Assembly: GCA_010027825.1 (NCBI GenBank)
Contig: RGUK01000051.1
Location: 1-8,759 of the forward strand
Direction of reading: 5' to 3'
Origin: a bacterium
GTDB taxonomy: Bacteria; Dependentiae; Babeliae; Babeliales; RVW-14
Length of the DNA stretch: 8,759 bases
Shown piece by piece: positions 1 through 5,982 of the stretch. The notes beneath the pieces were generated by a model. The model had not been told where the DNA came from. It saw only the letters and a list, made by a program, of their open reading frames with translations, and made no database searches. The stretch's first letter is position 1; the number at the start of each line of letters is the position of its first letter. Position numbers and translations under genes: made by a program.

Positions 1-785
1 TTGCTTACCGCCGTCTACCCCAAACTGGAGCTACGCTCACCTTGCAGCCAAAACTTGCTTGGACCTATGTGCCGCGCTTTTACCAGGGTAATTGGTACCA
101 TGTTGATCGATGGGATCGTCTTTATCCAACAAACAAGGTGCAGGGCAGCGTCCATGGAAGCCTTAGTCGAAGCGACTGGAGTCTTGATGTGCTTGCTTGT
201 CAGGCATATGATTTTGAAAAAAGCAGCAATCGGTTCCCGTTATATCAATCTCTCAAGCAGGCTCATTTGATGCCTTTGCAGTATGAACTTTCTTTGAGCA
301 AGGGTGCTTTTGCTGCCAGCATGATGCAAGAGTATGATTGGCCAGATTTTCAACTCTTGCAATCGGAGCTAGGGTTCAACATTTTCCTTAGGAAGCTGCA
401 ATTAGGATTACAATATCTTTTTCAGAAGCCGCGCATGCTAAGTCAGCGTGCTTACTTATCTTCTATTCCTCATTTTCTGCATTTCCATTGTGGAGTGCCG
501 CTTAGCAAGCATGCGACCTTGTTTTATGAAGCCCAGTGCTATGCGCCGCAGCGTTCCGCGTTGTTTTTTTTAGATGGCATCAAGCCCTTAATTCATCGGG
601 TGCGGCTTGAGGTTGATGGGCACTGTTGGGGTTTTTTCATAGGGTTTGAAGAGAAGAAATTTAAGGAATGTGGTATTGGTAGAAATGAGCGCGCTATGGT
701 ATTCTCGTTGAGGCTTGATTCGCTCGGCTCTTTTGCGAAAAAATTTAAACGAGTTCCGCAATTTGCGCGACCTGCAGTCGCCTAG
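1..785 (+). CDS. lptD: LPS-assembly protein LptD, C-terminal part (5' end outside window)
   Basis: This reading frame is open from the first bases (first full codon at 3) to TAG at 783-785, giving about 260 residues of a protein that starts upstream. LptD is the outer-membrane beta-barrel that, with LptE, inserts lipopolysaccharide into the outer leaflet. The visible part has the alternating aromatic/polar texture of barrel strands and no hydrophobic helix. The last 60 residues carry the best clue: a strand with DGHCWGFFIGFEEKKF (Cys codon at 624), then VFSLRLDSLGSF. This resembles the C-terminal barrel closure of E. coli LptD, where a CC-containing strand precedes a GFNIELRGLSS-like strand. 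The single Cys here would match the second of the E. coli pair. The gene ends 23 bases before the peptidase gene and is probably co-transcribed with it. It could be another outer-membrane barrel, since the identification rests on the C-terminal motif and memory of the family. Confidence 0.68.
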   Translation, partial: AYRRLPQTGATLTLQPKLAWTYVPRFYQGNWYHVDRWDRLYPTNKVQGSVHGSLSRSDWSLDVLACQAYDFEKSSNRFPLYQSLKQAHLMPLQYELSLSKGAFAASMMQEYDWPDFQLLQSELGFNIFLRKLQLGLQYLFQKPRMLSQRAYLSSIPHFLHFHCGVPLSKHATLFYEAQCYAPQRSALFFLDGIKPLIHRVRLEVDGHCWGFFIGFEEKKFKECGIGRNERAMVFSLRLDSLGSFAKKFKRVPQFARPAVA

Positions 786-808
786 AAAAATGGTTTGAAA
801 GGGTACAC

Positions 809-2101
809 ATGTTTTTCCAGCCACCGACACGTTTCGGCTTGTTTAAAAACAGACGTCAACGGCTTATCGAGCGCATCAAGGAACAATATGGCGTCTCCCG
901 CGGTATAATTTTTATTGCTGCTGGATTCGAGGTAGGACGTCATCCCTTTCGACAAGAAAGTTCTTTTTATTATCTAACAGGGGTGTGTGAGCCGGCAGCG
1001 GTTTTGTGCCTCTTCTTGGATGGGCAAGAAATACTTTATATTCCACGCTTCAGTACGGCGCGTTCGCAGTGGTTGAATGTTTCTGTTGCAGGGCCTCAAG
1101 ATGCGGGGCGGTTAGAGTTTACGGATGTGCGCTTCTTGGGTAAAGAAAGCGCTGGCTACTCGTTTCGGCCACAGTTTACTATGGATAAGTATGAAGCCTT
1201 GTTGCATGATTTGGATAAATACATTAACCCTGCGGTAAAAATATTTACCTTGCATGATGAGTTGGACGAAACCTGTTTCATGCAAGTTATGCTTTATAAA
1301 AACTTGCAGCAATGGCTGCCAGCGCTTGGGGCTAATATCGATGTTTCGCCTGTGTTGCACGAGTTGCGTCGTGCTAAGGATGAGTATGAAATTGATTTGA
1401 TCTATAAGGCCGTGCAAATCACTAATCTGGCTCATCGTGCTGCTGCGGATATGATCAAGCCAGGCAAATATGAATATGAGGTCAAAGCGGCGCTGGAATG
1501 CGTTTTCACTGGAGTTGCGGGAGCATCTCCTTCATTCCCCTCGATTGTAGCTACAGGTAAAAATACGACCGTGTTGCACTACACGCAGCATGACCAGCAA
1601 TTGAAAGAGGATGATTTAATCGTAGTCGATATTGGTGCTGAGTATGGGTATTATGCGGCTGATTTGACCAGAACTTACCCGGTAGGAGGCACGTTTAGCC
1701 CTCGCCAGCGTGAAATTTACCAGCTGGTGCTCGACACGCAACAATATATCGAGTCCATCGCAGTTCCAGGCATGTATTTGCGCAATGACAAGGCGCCAGA
1801 AAAGTCTTTGCGCCTCTTGGCGATCAAATACTTGGACGAACGTGGCGGGTATGGAAAATATTTTTGCCACGGCATAGGCCACTATCTGGGGCTAGAGGTA
1901 CACGACGTAGGCGACTATAATGTTCCCCTCAAGGCTGGTGATGTTTTTACTATTGAGCCTGGCATCTACATTCCAGAGGAGGGGATAGGCGTGCGCATTG
2001 AGGATGATTACGTGATGGCCGATGATGGAGCAGCGTGTTTGAGCTACGAGTTGCCTAAGGAAATTGATGAAATTGAAGCATGGATGCAGCAAGGGGCCTA
2101 G
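809..2101 (+). CDS. pepP: Aminopeptidase P (Xaa-Pro aminopeptidase), M24 metallopeptidase
   Basis: This 430-residue cytoplasmic enzyme should remove an N-terminal residue that precedes proline, using a two-metal centre (usually Mn). The N-terminal part (about 1-135) is the AMP_N domain, with a PFRQESSFYYLTG motif. The C-terminal part (about 185-420) is the pita-bread M24 domain. All five expected metal ligands are visible: D274 and D285 (VVDIGAEY...AADLTRTYPV), H358 (HGIGHYLGLEVHD), E383 (FTIEPGIY) and E398 (VRIEDDYVM). The length is close to E. coli PepP (441). The ATG at 809 is preceded by a good ribosome-binding site (GAAAGGG, six bases before the start). It lies just downstream of lptD on the same strand, probably in one operon. 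It ends in TAG, and the next gene has its own promoter. It could be annotated simply as an M24 family peptidase, since substrate preference cannot be read from sequence. Confidence 0.93.
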   Translation: MFFQPPTRFGLFKNRRQRLIERIKEQYGVSRGIIFIAAGFEVGRHPFRQESSFYYLTGVCEPAAVLCLFLDGQEILYIPRFSTARSQWLNVSVAGPQDAGRLEFTDVRFLGKESAGYSFRPQFTMDKYEALLHDLDKYINPAVKIFTLHDELDETCFMQVMLYKNLQQWLPALGANIDVSPVLHELRRAKDEYEIDLIYKAVQITNLAHRAAADMIKPGKYEYEVKAALECVFTGVAGASPSFPSIVATGKNTTVLHYTQHDQQLKEDDLIVVDIGAEYGYYAADLTRTYPVGGTFSPRQREIYQLVLDTQQYIESIAVPGMYLRNDKAPEKSLRLLAIKYLDERGGYGKYFCHGIGHYLGLEVHDVGDYNVPLKAGDVFTIEPGIYIPEEGIGVRIEDDYVMADDGAACLSYELPKEIDEIEAWMQQGA

Positions 2102-2170
2102 GGGCAGTTTCAATCTGTATTTTCCGTTGCGGCTGAAACGGCTCATCAGCTGGGGAAGTGCGGTTTCGAT

Positions 2171-2199
2171 TTGACCAAAAGGCGAAATTAGCATACAAT
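2171..2199 (+). promoter_or_regulatory. Sigma70-type promoter for rplM
   Basis: TTGACC at 2171-2176 and TACAAT at 2194-2199 are separated by 17 bases. Each hexamer differs from the sigma70 consensus at only one position. Transcription would start near 2206, giving a leader of about 40 bases before the rplM start codon. It lies in the 144-base gap after pepP, so rplM appears to be transcribed independently of the lptD-pepP unit. Confidence 0.72.
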
Positions 2200-2245
2200 C
2201 GTACAAAATTATTTTCCTTTTCGATTCAAACAGTTGGAATGACTC

Positions 2246-2683
2246 ATGGATATGAACAAAGTTTTTTTCCTTAGAAAAGAAGACCGCCAACCACGCTGGC
2301 GCGTCATTGACGCTTCTGGCAAGGTACTTGGTCGTCTGAGTTCAGAGGTTGCTGATATTTTGCGTGGCAAAGATAAAGCTTCCTTCACCTCTCACACCGA
2401 TGCTGGCGATTACGTAGTTATCACCAACTGTGACAAGGTGCGTTTGACTGGTGACAAGCTTAAGCAAAAAATGTACGAGTCCTACTCAGGCTATCGTAGC
2501 GGTTTGAAGCTGACAGCTGCGCGTGACATGCTTGCCAAAAAGCCAGAATACCTCATCTGGCACGCGGTTAAAGGGATGTTGCCGAAAAATAAACTGAGCC
2601 GCCAAGTGCTTAAAAAGTTGAAGCTTTACACAGGCGATGTGCACCCGCATAAGGGCCAAATCGAAGGCTTCGGCGTTAAGTAG
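2246..2683 (+). CDS. rplM: 50S ribosomal protein L13
   Basis: L13 is an early-assembling 50S protein that binds 23S rRNA. The 145-residue product has the family's usual size (142 in E. coli). Its signature segments are in order: WRVIDASGKVLGRLSSEVA near 18-36, KVRLTGDK in the middle, and HAVKGMLPKNKL at 106-117. GGAA at 2236-2239 lies six bases before ATG 2246. A second in-frame ATG at 2252 is possible but badly spaced, so 2246 is preferred. It has its own promoter upstream and a strong terminator downstream and so looks monocistronic. The usual partner rpsI (S9), which directly follows rplM in most bacteria, is absent here and must lie elsewhere in the genome. It ends in TAG. Confidence 0.97.
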   Translation: MDMNKVFFLRKEDRQPRWRVIDASGKVLGRLSSEVADILRGKDKASFTSHTDAGDYVVITNCDKVRLTGDKLKQKMYESYSGYRSGLKLTAARDMLAKKPEYLIWHAVKGMLPKNKLSRQVLKKLKLYTGDVHPHKGQIEGFGVK

Positions 2684-2707
2684 GTTCGATACCTGTTTAA
2701 AAATGCT

Positions 2708-2744
2708 AAAGGCGCAGATTACCGCAAGGTTCTGCGCCTTTTTT
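2708..2744 (+). terminator. Intrinsic terminator after rplM
   Basis: The stem pairs GGCGCAGA (2711-2718) with TCTGCGCC (2731-2738) around a 12-base loop. It extends outward by A/T pairs (AAA at 2708-2710 with TTT) and is followed by a T run to 2744. It has all the marks of a strong rho-independent terminator for rplM. The ribosome-binding site of the next gene begins only four bases later. Confidence 0.92.
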
Positions 2745-2747
2745 GTT

Positions 2748-2754
2748 GGAGAAA
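2748..2754 (+). promoter_or_regulatory. Ribosome-binding site that sets the lpxC start
   Basis: GGAGAAA at 2748-2754 has its GGAG core five bases before ATG 2757. It is well placed for that ATG, whose frame encodes the LpxC N-terminus but stops at 2846. The other frame, which carries the bulk of LpxC, has no comparable site at its ATG codons 2779 or 2809. The site therefore argues that 2757 was the original start. Confidence 0.65.
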
Positions 2755-2756
2755 GC

Positions 2757-3525
2757 ATGGAGCAAAAAACATTACAAAATGCTGTCGCTCTGGACGGGAT
2801 TGGCGTTCATGCGGGTGTTGCCTGTCGATGGCGACGTCGTTCCTGAGCCGGCAATGCACGCAACCGTTCTTAGAGGCGAGGGATGGGCGGTTAGCACGGT
2901 GGAGCATCTCATGGCTGCCGTATGGGTGGCTGGAGTTACTAACCTTGAAATTCTTGTAGAGGGGCCAGAGATACCCATTTTGGATGGAAGCTCTTTGCTT
3001 TTCTGCCAGGCCCTTAAAGAGGGAGGGGTTGTCCGCCAGGGTGGCTTTGCCCGATTTGTTACTCCTGCCCAAATCATACAGCTGCATGACGAAAAAGGGC
3101 GCAGCTTGGTGCTGGAGCCTGCAACAGATGGGCTGACCATTGCCTATGCCGCGGGTTTTAAACATCCCTTGGCGGGCGTGGACCGCTTGCACACCAGGGT
3201 GACCCCAGAAATTTTTGAGCACGATGTTGCTCCGGCGCGGACGTTTGGTTTTTTGGAGCAGCTTCCCCTTCTCAGGCAACACAAATTAGCCCGAGGTACG
3301 TCGTTGGGCAATTCCGTCGTTATAGGAGATTACCTCATGAACGAAATGCGCTTGGCGGGCGAATGTGTTCGTCATAAGGTCTTGGACTTGATTGGCGACA
3401 TGTCCCTGCTGGGGGTTGGCTTGCAGGCCAGGGTAAGGGCTGATCGTACTAGCCACGATTTCAATCGCCTTCTGATCAAGCACTTCAAAGAGAATCCGAC
3501 CCAGTGGTTGCCGGTTGAAGCATAA
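2757..3525 (+). pseudogene. lpxC: UDP-3-O-acyl-N-acetylglucosamine deacetylase LpxC, frameshifted with internal deletion
   Basis: LpxC is the zinc-dependent cytoplasmic deacetylase that commits UDP-3-O-acyl-GlcNAc to lipid A synthesis. The frame starting at ATG 2757 encodes the family N-terminus (TLQNAVALDGIGVHAG) but hits TGA at 2844-2846. The rest lies one frame over and runs to TAA 3523-3525. That part keeps the catalytic features: STVEHL (Glu base, zinc His codon at 2905), GPEIPILDGSS, ARTFGF, RHKVLDLIGD (zinc His at 3373, Asp at 3385) and TSHDFN (His at 3454). Between HAG and STVEHL there are 76 bases (25 1/3 codons), against about 53 codons in E. coli LpxC. A single deletion of roughly 83 bases near 2820-2835 would explain both the lost residues and the frame change. 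The lost stretch is part of the first subdomain fold. A shortened product from ATG 2779 or 2809 is conceivable but would lack the first strands. A sequencing or assembly error cannot be excluded. No promoter is seen between the upstream terminator and the start. Confidence 0.8.
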
Positions 3526-3553
3526 AAAAAGCCCCTGTTTACAGGGGCTTTTC
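3524..3553. terminator. Bidirectional terminator between lpxC and rseP
   Basis: AGCCCCTGT (3530-3538) pairs with ACAGGGGCT (3541-3549), with the innermost pairs opening into a short loop. An A run precedes it (3524-3530) and a T run follows, so the hairpin reads as a rho-independent terminator on both strands. It overlaps the lpxC stop codon and lies two bases beyond the stop of the convergent rseP. Confidence 0.92.
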
Positions 3554-3555
3554 TA

Positions 3556-4719
3556 TTAAAACAGGTTTAATAGTCGCTCATACAGAGGTGCTAGCCGCTC
3601 TCCAAAAAAATGGAGGAAATCGCGGTACGATAGGAAGAGCGTTAGCCCAATAAAAGCAAAGATCGAGGCTAGATTAATGATGTTTTTAAGCGTTTGAGAC
3701 AGCCGGCGTCGGATAAGTGCCTCAATTGTTACAAATAGTAACTGACCCCCGTCTAGTGCGCCGATTGGTAGGACGTTCAACAGGGCTAAGTTGATGCTCA
3801 TGAGCGCTAAGAAGATAAGCAGCGGAACAAGCCCGTTTTGGGCTGAGGAGAACGTTGAAGACGCAATTACCAGAGGGCCACCAACCCCCTGCAGGCTGCC
3901 TTGAGTGAAAATGCGTTTGATGCCCTCAATGTTGAGCCTGATATTTTGATTCGTGTAGCTGACGCCGGCGGCGATTGCTTTGAAGAAAGGTAATTTGGGG
4001 AGAGGGGCCCGCAGTTTGGCGCCAAACGAGCCGATGGTTTGACCCTCTTCCTGACGTGAACCCAGAGGAACGACGATGTCTTGTTCATCACTTTGATCGG
4101 CAGGAATGATGGTAAGGAGGATCTTTTGGTTTGGATGGGCACGAATAGCGTTCAGGAGGATATCTTGAGCATTTTCTACCAAGTTGTCCTCATGGTCTAA
4201 CAGCGGAATTTTGTTGATGGCAAGAATGGCATCTCCTGGTTTTATGCCCGCAAGCTGAGCGGGAGAATCTTTTAGCACGTCTGCTATGATAATTGCTTGC
4301 TTGTCTGAGGTCCCCCAAAAGAAAAGTCCGCAAAAAACCAGGTAGGCAAAAATCATGTTGAAGAGGATGCCGCCCATGGAAACCAGGAATTTCTGCCAGT
4401 AAGGCTTGCTATCGTATGATATATCGCCCGTGGCTTGCGCGTATTCTTGCTTCCCTTGACCAATTTCAGCGCTACCGGCCATTTCTACGTATCCCCCAAG
4501 AGGAATCAGTGCCAGCCGGAAATTAGTTGAACCAATTTGTTTCCTAAAAAGTTCCGGTCCAAAACCAATGGAAAAGGTAGGGGTTAAAATCCCAAAGAGC
4601 TTGCAGAAGAGGAAATGGCCGCTCTCATGTATGGCGATGATGCCGCCAAAACCAATCAAGGCGGAAAGGAGGGGGAAAAGCTTAGTACTGATTATCGCAT
4701 AAAACTCATGCAAAAACAT
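3556..4719 (-). CDS. rseP: RseP-family site-2 protease, membrane zinc metalloprotease
   Basis: This 387-residue protein cuts transmembrane segments within the inner membrane. In E. coli, RseP releases the envelope-stress sigma factor by cutting its anti-sigma factor, but the substrate here is unknown. Residues run in family order: a first membrane helix at about 17-40 containing the zinc motif HESGH (31-35), then FSIGFGPEL (49-57) and PLGGYVEMAG (73-82). A second helix follows at about 111-135, a PDZ domain at about 143-210 (SPAQLAGIKPGDAILAIN), and C-terminal helices. LPIGALDGGQ follows, with the third zinc ligand at D323. There is one PDZ domain, whereas E. coli RseP (450 residues) has two. 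The shorter form is common outside gammaproteobacteria. ATG 4719 is preceded on its strand by AAAAGGG (4733-4727), seven bases away. It is convergent with lpxC and divergent from rpsL. Confidence 0.92.
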   Translation of the reverse strand: MFLHEFYAIISTKLFPLLSALIGFGGIIAIHESGHFLFCKLFGILTPTFSIGFGPELFRKQIGSTNFRLALIPLGGYVEMAGSAEIGQGKQEYAQATGDISYDSKPYWQKFLVSMGGILFNMIFAYLVFCGLFFWGTSDKQAIIIADVLKDSPAQLAGIKPGDAILAINKIPLLDHEDNLVENAQDILLNAIRAHPNQKILLTIIPADQSDEQDIVVPLGSRQEEGQTIGSFGAKLRAPLPKLPFFKAIAAGVSYTNQNIRLNIEGIKRIFTQGSLQGVGGPLVIASSTFSSAQNGLVPLLIFLALMSINLALLNVLPIGALDGGQLLFVTIEALIRRRLSQTLKNIINLASIFAFIGLTLFLSYRDFLHFFGERLAPLYERLLNLF

Positions 4720-4907
4720 TAAAAAACCCTTTTCTTGAGTGATGAAATCGTAGGTTTGAAGTATTACATATTTTGGCTTTGCTTGCTATCTTCTGCGCAA
4801 ACACGCACGGTATTTAGTTTCAAAAAGAAATTTACAGGCCTTTTGTCAGAGCTTGAAGCGTAAAAGTAACCGTTTAAACCGGCCAAAATCTTTTGAATAT
4901 TTTGTAC

Positions 4908-4935
4908 TTGAAAAAATCGTCAAAAAAGATACAAT
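4908..4935 (+). promoter_or_regulatory. Sigma70-type promoter for the str operon (distal)
   Basis: TTGAAA (4908-4913) and TACAAT (4930-4935) are separated by 16 bases. Transcription would begin near 4942, leaving an untranslated leader of about 160 bases before rpsL. The -10 hexamer is identical to that of the rplM promoter, which supports a shared house style for ribosomal protein genes in this genome. Confidence 0.6.
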
Positions 4936-5058
4936 TGTTGCTGTTGTTCGCGCAAATTCTGGTACTTCGGAAGCGCAATTGCTGATCTTTCCTTGCTGCC
5001 CATGCGGTGGTGGTGGAATAATTCGCTCTAGCTCACGTGAGTGAACAAAAAGTTTAAG

Positions 5059-5088
5059 TTAACATCGGCATATTCACTGTTTCATAAT
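5059..5088 (+). promoter_or_regulatory. Possible second promoter close to rpsL
   Basis: TTAACA (5059-5064) and CATAAT (5083-5088) are separated by 18 bases. This would start transcription around 5095, only a few bases before the rpsL start codon. The match is weaker than at the distal site, and the resulting message would lose the TGGGA sequence that may act as the ribosome-binding site. Confidence 0.3.
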
Positions 5089-5101
5089 GGGATTATACGC
5101 T

Positions 5102-5482
5102 ATGCCAACCATAAATCAGCTTGTACGTCTAGGTCGTACAAAACGCAAAAACAGGACGAAGTCTCCTGCTTTAGTAGAGTGTCCGCAACGCCGCGGTGTT
5201 TGTACGCGTGTGACAACGATGACACCAAAAAAACCAAACTCAGCACTTCGTAAAATTGCTCGGGTAAAGCTTACCACGGGCAAGGAAGTGACTGCGTACA
5301 TTCCTGGTGAAGGACACAACCTGCAGGAGCACTCAGTAGTGCTTGTGCGTGGTGGTCGTGTAAAAGACCTTCCCGGTGTTCGTTATCACATTGTGCGTGG
5401 CACGTTGGACTGTGCTGGTGTTACTGGCCGTATGCAATCCCGTTCCCTGTATGGCGCGAAGCGTAAGAAAGGTGATAAGTAA
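5102..5482 (+). CDS. rpsL: 30S ribosomal protein S12
   Basis: S12 sits at the decoding centre of the 30S subunit and affects translational accuracy. The 126-residue product begins [14 protein letters not shown], which fixes the start at ATG 5102. An in-frame ATG at 5087 would add five residues unlike the family. The decoding-centre loops [11 protein letters not shown] (41-51) and [13 protein letters not shown] are intact. The residues whose substitution gives streptomycin resistance in other bacteria are the common form: K43 and K88 (E. coli precursor numbering), followed by the Asp often methylthiolated. TGGGA at 5088-5092 is a weak ribosome-binding site. It is the first gene of the str operon, and its stop codon shares one base with the rpsG start. 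Confidence 0.98.
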   Translation: MPTINQLVRLGRTKRKNRTKSPALVECPQRRGVCTRVTTMTPKKPNSALRKIARVKLTTGKEVTAYIPGEGHNLQEHSVVLVRGGRVKDLPGVRYHIVRGTLDCAGVTGRMQSRSLYGAKRKKGDK

Positions 5483-5964
5483 TGCCTCGTCGTAAAAAGG
5501 TTCTGCTCAGAAGAGATATTGGCGTTGATGACCGTTTTGGCTCATTGCTAGTACAGAAATTTATTAACGTTGTGATGGAGCGCGGCAAGAAGAGCGTTGC
5601 TCGTCATATCGTATATGAGGCCTTCGATATGCTTGTTGCAAAATGCAACGGCGATGATCGTAAGGCTTTTGGTCTTTTTGAAAAGGCTATGGAAAACATT
5701 AAGCCTTACGTCGAAGTGCGTTCACGTCGTGTGGGTGGGGGCGTATACCAAATTCCTACCGAGGTGCGTACGGGGCGTCAAATGTCTTTGTCGTTGCGTT
5801 GGTTAATCGAAGCTGCTGCTTCACGCGCTGACAAAACTATGGGAAAACGTCTTGCAGCGGAGCTTTTGGAAGCTGCTGATGGTCATGGCAATGCCGTCAA
5901 GAAAAGAAACGATGTGCATCGCATGGCTGAAGCAAACCGTGCCTTCTCTCACTATGCTTGGTAA
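5482..5964 (+). CDS. rpsG: 30S ribosomal protein S7
   Basis: S7 nucleates assembly of the 30S head by binding the 3' domain of 16S rRNA, and it lies near the E site. The 160-residue product has the standard bacterial form: RDIGVDDRFGS (11-21), the beta-hairpin SRRVGGGVYQIP (81-92) and the C-terminal MAEANRAFSHYAW (148-160). The ATG overlaps the rpsL stop in a TAATG junction, and AAGGTG a few bases upstream, inside rpsL, can serve as the ribosome-binding site. This tight coupling leaves no room for the intercistronic S7-binding operator that controls the E. coli str operon. Confidence 0.98.
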   Translation: MPRRKKVLLRRDIGVDDRFGSLLVQKFINVVMERGKKSVARHIVYEAFDMLVAKCNGDDRKAFGLFEKAMENIKPYVEVRSRRVGGGVYQIPTEVRTGRQMSLSLRWLIEAAASRADKTMGKRLAAELLEAADGHGNAVKKRNDVHRMAEANRAFSHYAW

Positions 5965-5982
5965 CGGTTAGGGTCAGCTGTC

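Larger units (their letters stand above)
4720..5101. other. Intergenic region between divergent rseP and rpsL
   Basis: This 382-base gap has no convincing gene. Its left part (to about 4900) is AT-rich and must hold the rseP promoter and ribosome-binding site on the minus strand, although I could not pick a good -35/-10 pair there. Its right part holds a good plus-strand promoter (4908-4935) and a weaker one near rpsL (5059-5088). Between them lie a perfect 10-base palindrome CTCACGTGAG (5032-5041) and a second 8-base palindrome GCAATTGC (4975-4982). No tRNA, SRP RNA or riboswitch core was recognised. Confidence 0.75.

Noticed and set aside
2132..2150. Short inverted repeat GCTGA/TCAGC after pepP as a terminator
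   Set aside because: The stem is only five pairs with a nine-base loop and no T run follows, so it is not a credible intrinsic terminator.
2844..2873. TGA at 2844-2846 decoded as Trp (alternative genetic code) rescuing lpxC
   Set aside because: Reading through that TGA in the same frame reaches TAG nine codons later without LpxC-like sequence, and no other gene in the window contains an in-frame TGA.
2719..3282. A 187-codon minus-strand frame opposite lpxC
   Set aside because: The plus strand has unmistakable LpxC motifs here. The antisense protein has no recognisable domain and is a by-product of lpxC codon use.
4936..5031. Possible SRP RNA or other small RNA in the str leader
   Set aside because: The conserved SRP apical sequence is absent on both strands and no stable long hairpin could be drawn by eye.
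4853..5044. A 63-codon plus-strand open frame in the rseP-rpsL gap (TTG start, Cys/Gly-rich end)
   Set aside because: It overlaps the best promoter, begins with TTG without a ribosome-binding site, resembles no family I know, and reads like translated AT-rich intergenic DNA.
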